From Hirudo medicinalis (lineage: Eukaryota; Annelida; Clitellata; Hirudinida; Hirudinidae), in contig MPNW01000028.1 of NCBI GenBank assembly GCA_011800805.1, positions 191,686 through 255,685 on the forward strand: a stretch of 64,000 bases of DNA. Direction: 5' to 3'. Within the stretch, counting starts at the first letter, position 1. Each line of letters starts with the position of its first letter. Positions 60,601 through 64,000 of this stretch are shown here, piece after piece. A program made the translations under genes and the position numbers. The notes beneath the pieces were generated by a model. The model did no database searches. It was not told the origin of the DNA and saw only the letters and a program-made list of their open reading frames with translations.

Positions 60601-61724
60601 TGGATCTTTACGAGGGTCACCAGGGTCCTGTGACTGGCATCGACTGCCACTCTGTTCCTGGTGCTGTTGACTTCTCCTCATACTTCATTTCATCCTCCTT
60701 CGATTGGACAGTAAAGCTCTGGAACATCCGAGTGAGTCTTCTCATGTTGTTGGTGTGCAACTTGAGTTGGGGGATTGCATTCCTGTGAGCAAAAACAGGT
60801 AAAAGCAGCAGTTGTCGTGTTTGCCATCCAACTTGCACTGCTCCCGATGCCTGCATATATGGCACTATATAAATAAGCGTATTATTGTTGTGCCGACCGA
60901 AGCATAAATTGCCTTTTTTGAGTTCAGCAATGGATTAGTTTTATTAGTAATTTTGCTAACAAGTAAAATTAGTGGTTTATTTGGTTTATTTCTCAAAGGT
61001 GCGGAGGTGCTGCCGAGTCCTATCTGCTTTCATTAGTTGCAATGATAGGGAGCTGTTGTTTATCTTGGTATTCTTTATGATGTCCCTTAGATCTATTTAA
61101 ACTTGAAGTTGAATTTTAGGTTCTTAAATTGAACTGCAGTTGAAAGTTTTTTCACCATCATTATTTCTTATTTCATTTGACTTTGAAAATCTGCTTTTTT
61201 CAGGAATCAGCTCCACTGCATTCATTTGAGGACAACAGTGAATACATTTATGATGCAAAGTGGTCCACTGTTCATCCAGCCATATTTTCCACTGTTGATG
61301 GATCTGGAAGGCTTGATTTGTGGAATCTCAACATGGACACTGAGGTTTGGTGCAATGTTTTGACTTTTATCATTTTTATGTCTAACTTGGCTTAAATCTT
61401 ACAGGTACCTACAGCCAGCACAATAATAGAAAATGGTGTTGCTGCCAATAAGTGTCGCTGGCACCAGGGAGGGTTGAACATAGGTGTTGGAGATGACGAG
61501 GGCAACGTGCACATCTACGACGTCGCCGAGGTAAAGTCAAATCTTGCTCAAAGCTTTTGGTGCCAATTTTTATGGTGAATTGATTCTTTTTCATCGTGCA
61601 GTCCCTGGCCATCCCGAGGACTGATGATTGGTCCAAGTTCTCTCATACCCTGCAGGATCTCAAGCTGGAACAGGCAGAGCAGAATGATGACCAGAAGAGC
61701 CTGCTGGCTCAGCAGGCCATGTAA
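54700..61724 (+). CDS. DYNC1I2: cytoplasmic dynein 1 intermediate chain
   Basis: Scaffold subunit of cytoplasmic dynein 1, linking heavy chain, light chains and dynactin p150. Fifteen exons join in phase to 599 residues plus TAA: 54700-54780, 54908-55007, 55258-55333, 56228-56343, 57968-58078, 58188-58347, 58787-58886, 58979-59104, 59413-59559, 59830-59943, 60289-60422, 60587-60731, 61204-61344, 61405-61530, 61602-61724. The N-terminus [20 protein letters not shown] is the dynactin-binding helix. [15 protein letters not shown] followed by [10 protein letters not shown] carries the Tctex and LC8 light-chain sites. Then comes the roadblock-binding helix ([18 protein letters not shown]) and a WD40 propeller with [42 protein letters not shown] and GRLDLWNLN. 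The length is near the human 612-645. The 1.6-kb intron after exon 4 could hold an alternative exon, since this region is alternatively spliced in vertebrates. The paralogue number is not implied; invertebrates usually have one gene. Confidence 0.95.
60835..60880 (+). mobile_element. SINE tail fragment in a dynein gene intron
   Basis: CCCGATGCCTGCATATATGGCACTATATAAATAAG matches the SINE tail core (GATGC-AGGC-ATGGC-CTATATAAAT). Upstream, GTGTTTGCCATCC may be a B-box relic. Confidence 0.6.
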
Positions 61725-61814
61725 TCTGATTGGACTCCGTCGCAAGGCAATGCTGGAGTTATTGAAAAACGTTATTTGTTCATAGCTAAAAATGACTAAA
61801 AATATAAGAATTGT

Positions 61815-61820
61815 AATAAA
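61815..61820 (+). promoter_or_regulatory. likely poly(A) signal of the dynein intermediate chain gene
   Basis: AATAAA 91 bases after the TAA, followed by a T-rich segment. Confidence 0.6.
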
Positions 61821-63763
61821 TGTGCTAGGAACTTTTATCCAAACATTCATGGCTTACGTTAGTTTATCAAATAATCTGCTTGGGTGTTGTTCTGATCGAC
61901 TGGTTTCTCCAATTCCTGTGTAATTTATAATTGTGGCAAAGCATCACGAAGGGTCTGACTTTGGCCATTGCCTGAATTCTTCCAGTCAGCGTTTCTTTCC
62001 CTCAGTTTCGAGCATTTTTGAGCATTGTGATTGTGGTGAGTTGAGAACGAAGGAGACGGTGACTGGTGATTCTGTTGGCTAGATTCAATCTTTCCACTAA
62101 AATGCGATTATGATGATGATGTTTGCCTGCCATTATTCAAGTTAATTTGAACTGCTTGAATTTAAACAACGGATTTATTCACTTATTTCATTCTTCATTT
62201 TCTTGCTCGGGTGTTGGAATACAATAGATTGCTACTACTATTCAATGTAAACAGTGTTTCTCATATTTGCTTTCTTCCATCACTAGTTCATTTTTTTACT
62301 CACAATTCTAAGCTGGATCCGAGCACAAACTCTGTTTGAATGATTTTGAGAGCATGAGTACGTGATGTCCTTCATAGCTTTTCAAGCACATCTAGTCTTC
62401 CTCCCCTAGGATTTATTGCAGGAGTGTGCAGTTGAACTGCCAGTTGATTCCATGATTTGAGTTTAATGCTTTTAAAATGTTCCTGGAATGTTCATTGATT
62501 TGTTTCTGATTTCATTGTTTGTGATTGGAAGCATGTGCTGTGAAATGTATGGAGGGAAATTGTATCTCCCACGGAATCCGTTCTGTTTACATTTTCGATC
62601 GTGCAAACTAACATTTGTGTTGACTGCTAAGCTGGGAAATCTCTTTATTTGAATGTCCTTTTAGAAGAAGGACCCCAAGGTCATTGTTAATTAATTGATT
62701 GGTTGCTTGCTTTTCATGAACTCCCCAATAGTTGGTGCTGACATGGAAATTTGGAAGGTACGCTTAATCGCATAATCATTTTTAATAATTGCGTCACGAA
62801 GCTGGGTTCTTATGGGAATCATTGCATTCATTAACACACATGCACTGTCAGGCAATGTTGAAGATCTAGGTTGCCTAAGTCTGCGACGTGATTTTTTTCC
62901 TTGATTAATGACTACTTCACCAGCGCATGTCAACAGGTTCCGCTTTAAATTCTATCATTGTGCTGTGTGTTCTGAATTGTAAATCCACAGTTCGGGGAGT
63001 TGCGAACATCGTGATTGCTTCGTTGCTTTGAAGCTGTGTTTGTGTCGTTACAAAAATTATTGGACGACGTGTAATATAAATTCATAATTTTTGCACTCCG
63101 TTGAAGTTTTGTTTTTTCTGAGATACGAATAAAGAACTCATTCGATTGCGATTCAATGATTTTTGAGGCTGGTTCAGCGAGAGACGCCTCATTCGCAGGT
63201 GAAAGTCGTGCAGAAAGCCCTCGTGCCTAGATTTATCTTAATAATTATTACGAAGCATTGCGTTGTGACCACGATATGTAGTAGGTTCAAAAACCAGGTT
63301 TCGGAATAAAACCATTGCAATCGTTATTGATATTCTGATATTCTGCCTTCTGCTTTGTATCGTAACTCTTAATAAGTAGCCTGTTATTTATTCGCTGTAT
63401 TTCAGTAAATTTAATTTCTTGTACTTTCGGCCGCCGAGACTTCAGAAGTAAGGGAGGTGGCCCTCGGTAAATAACTTTGGAGATCCATGGATTAGAGTAA
63501 AGCACTCTTATACATTTTCGCTTCTCTTACCTGAGCACAGAAATTCGGATGTTGCCATTGTTTGGAAGCTGAAATGTTAGCGTCAAAAAGGTGACTAATT
63601 TGATTGAGAAACTATGCAATCGTTTATTGTGGGCATAAGTCGGCATTCATTATTTCGAAGTTAAGACCTTCACAAACAATTCATTCTACAGCCATGAATA
63701 TCGCAGGAAATGGATGATTTGACGCACCAACATTCGCCACAGCTTTGAATAGACGGCCTCGGG
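61821..63763. other. intergenic DNA
   Basis: About 1.9 kb with no frame that looks coding and no recognisable repeat family. Regulatory DNA of the gene starting at 63856 may lie at its right end. Confidence 0.45.
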
Positions 63764-63770
63764 TATAAAA
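63764..63770 (+). promoter_or_regulatory. TATA box
   Basis: TATAAAA in a GC-flanked context (GGGTATAAAACC). A start site about 30 bases downstream would give a 5' UTR of about 60 bases before the ATG at 63856. Confidence 0.55.
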
Positions 63771-63855
63771 CCTGAGCAGAAATAAAGCCCTCGCATTGGA
63801 GACTTGGCGATAATTAAAGAAACTTATTTTATTCTGTTTCCATTTAAGTGTAAAA

Positions 63856-63910
63856 ATGAATGTGCTTTTGACCGCGTCTTGCTTATTTTTTATCTATATT
63901 GTAGATGCTG
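63856..63910 (+). CDS. signal-peptide first exon of a secreted or membrane protein; continues past the right edge
   Basis: ATG in an A-rich context (GTAAAAATG) opens MNVLLTASCLFFIYIVDA. This is a typical short signal peptide: little charge, a hydrophobic Leu/Phe/Ile core, and a small residue at the predicted cleavage end. A GTGAGT donor follows directly at 63911, leaving one base (G) of the next codon. The TATA box 92 bases upstream fits a promoter-proximal first exon. The mature protein is outside the window, so its function is unknown. A single 55-base exon is modest evidence. Confidence 0.55.
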
Positions 63911-64000
63911 GTGAGTTTATTTGAAAGTCAAGATGAATTGACATTGTTTTAACCTCCTTTGCGATCATTAGAAGTAATTGTTAAAATAACTTGTAATTTG

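Noticed and set aside
1..64000. CRISPR arrays, prokaryotic operons or phage genes
   Set aside because: Intron-rich animal genes fill the window. The only regular repeats are microsatellites and short tandem duplications.

Overview
This window is animal (metazoan) nuclear DNA. It is AT-rich, and its genes are split into many short exons with GT-AG introns, mostly 80-900 bases long. Introns and intergenic DNA hold trinucleotide microsatellites, tRNA-derived SINEs and broken LINE and hAT copies. The gene set includes tankyrase, a BRD4-type BET protein, CEP290, an R-Ras GTPase, an SLC6 transporter and a dynein intermediate chain, which points to a ciliated animal. The gene density (six genes in about 55 kb) suggests a fairly compact genome. 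I could not fix the lineage from the sequence. A four-base N run at 6995 marks an assembly gap.

Layout from left to right. Positions 1-8310 (minus): tankyrase, 22 exons, cut by the left edge before its SAM and PARP domains. Positions 8311-12000: intergenic DNA with a hAT transposase remnant and an imperfect direct repeat. Positions 12000-19185 (plus): a BET-family protein whose coding exons sum to exactly 952 codons plus stop. Positions 20330-39721 (minus): CEP290, about 54 exons, convergent with the BET gene, with SINEs and a LINE fragment in its introns. Positions 40500-41030: remnant of another LINE. Positions 42724-45256 (minus): R-Ras/RRAS2-like GTPase, six exons, 202 residues. Positions 45806-47015: a candidate non-autonomous hAT element that contains a perfect 116-base hAT MITE. 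Positions 47636-52734 (minus): SLC6 transporter of the glycine-transporter type, with its first coding exon not found and a LINE remnant in one intron. Positions 53550-54000: a GC-richer patch with a 124-base tandem duplication. Positions 54700-61724 (plus): cytoplasmic dynein 1 intermediate chain, 15 exons, 599 residues. Positions 63764-63910 (plus): a TATA box and the signal-peptide exon of a gene that runs off the right edge.

The genes are ordinary housekeeping and signalling genes and do not form a functional cluster. CEP290 (ciliary transition zone), dynein (minus-end transport) and tankyrase (poly-ADP-ribosylation, also at centrosomes and telomeres) share cell-biological themes, but I see no sign that they are co-regulated. 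I found no undescribed multi-gene system. The most unusual items are: the BET protein, whose first bromodomain lacks the WPF tryptophan and whose second lacks the acetyl-lysine asparagine; two short stop-free introns, both multiples of three, inside its bromodomain and ET domain; a tandemly duplicated splice donor and a GC-AG intron in CEP290; and the hAT MITE with intact 8-base target duplications.
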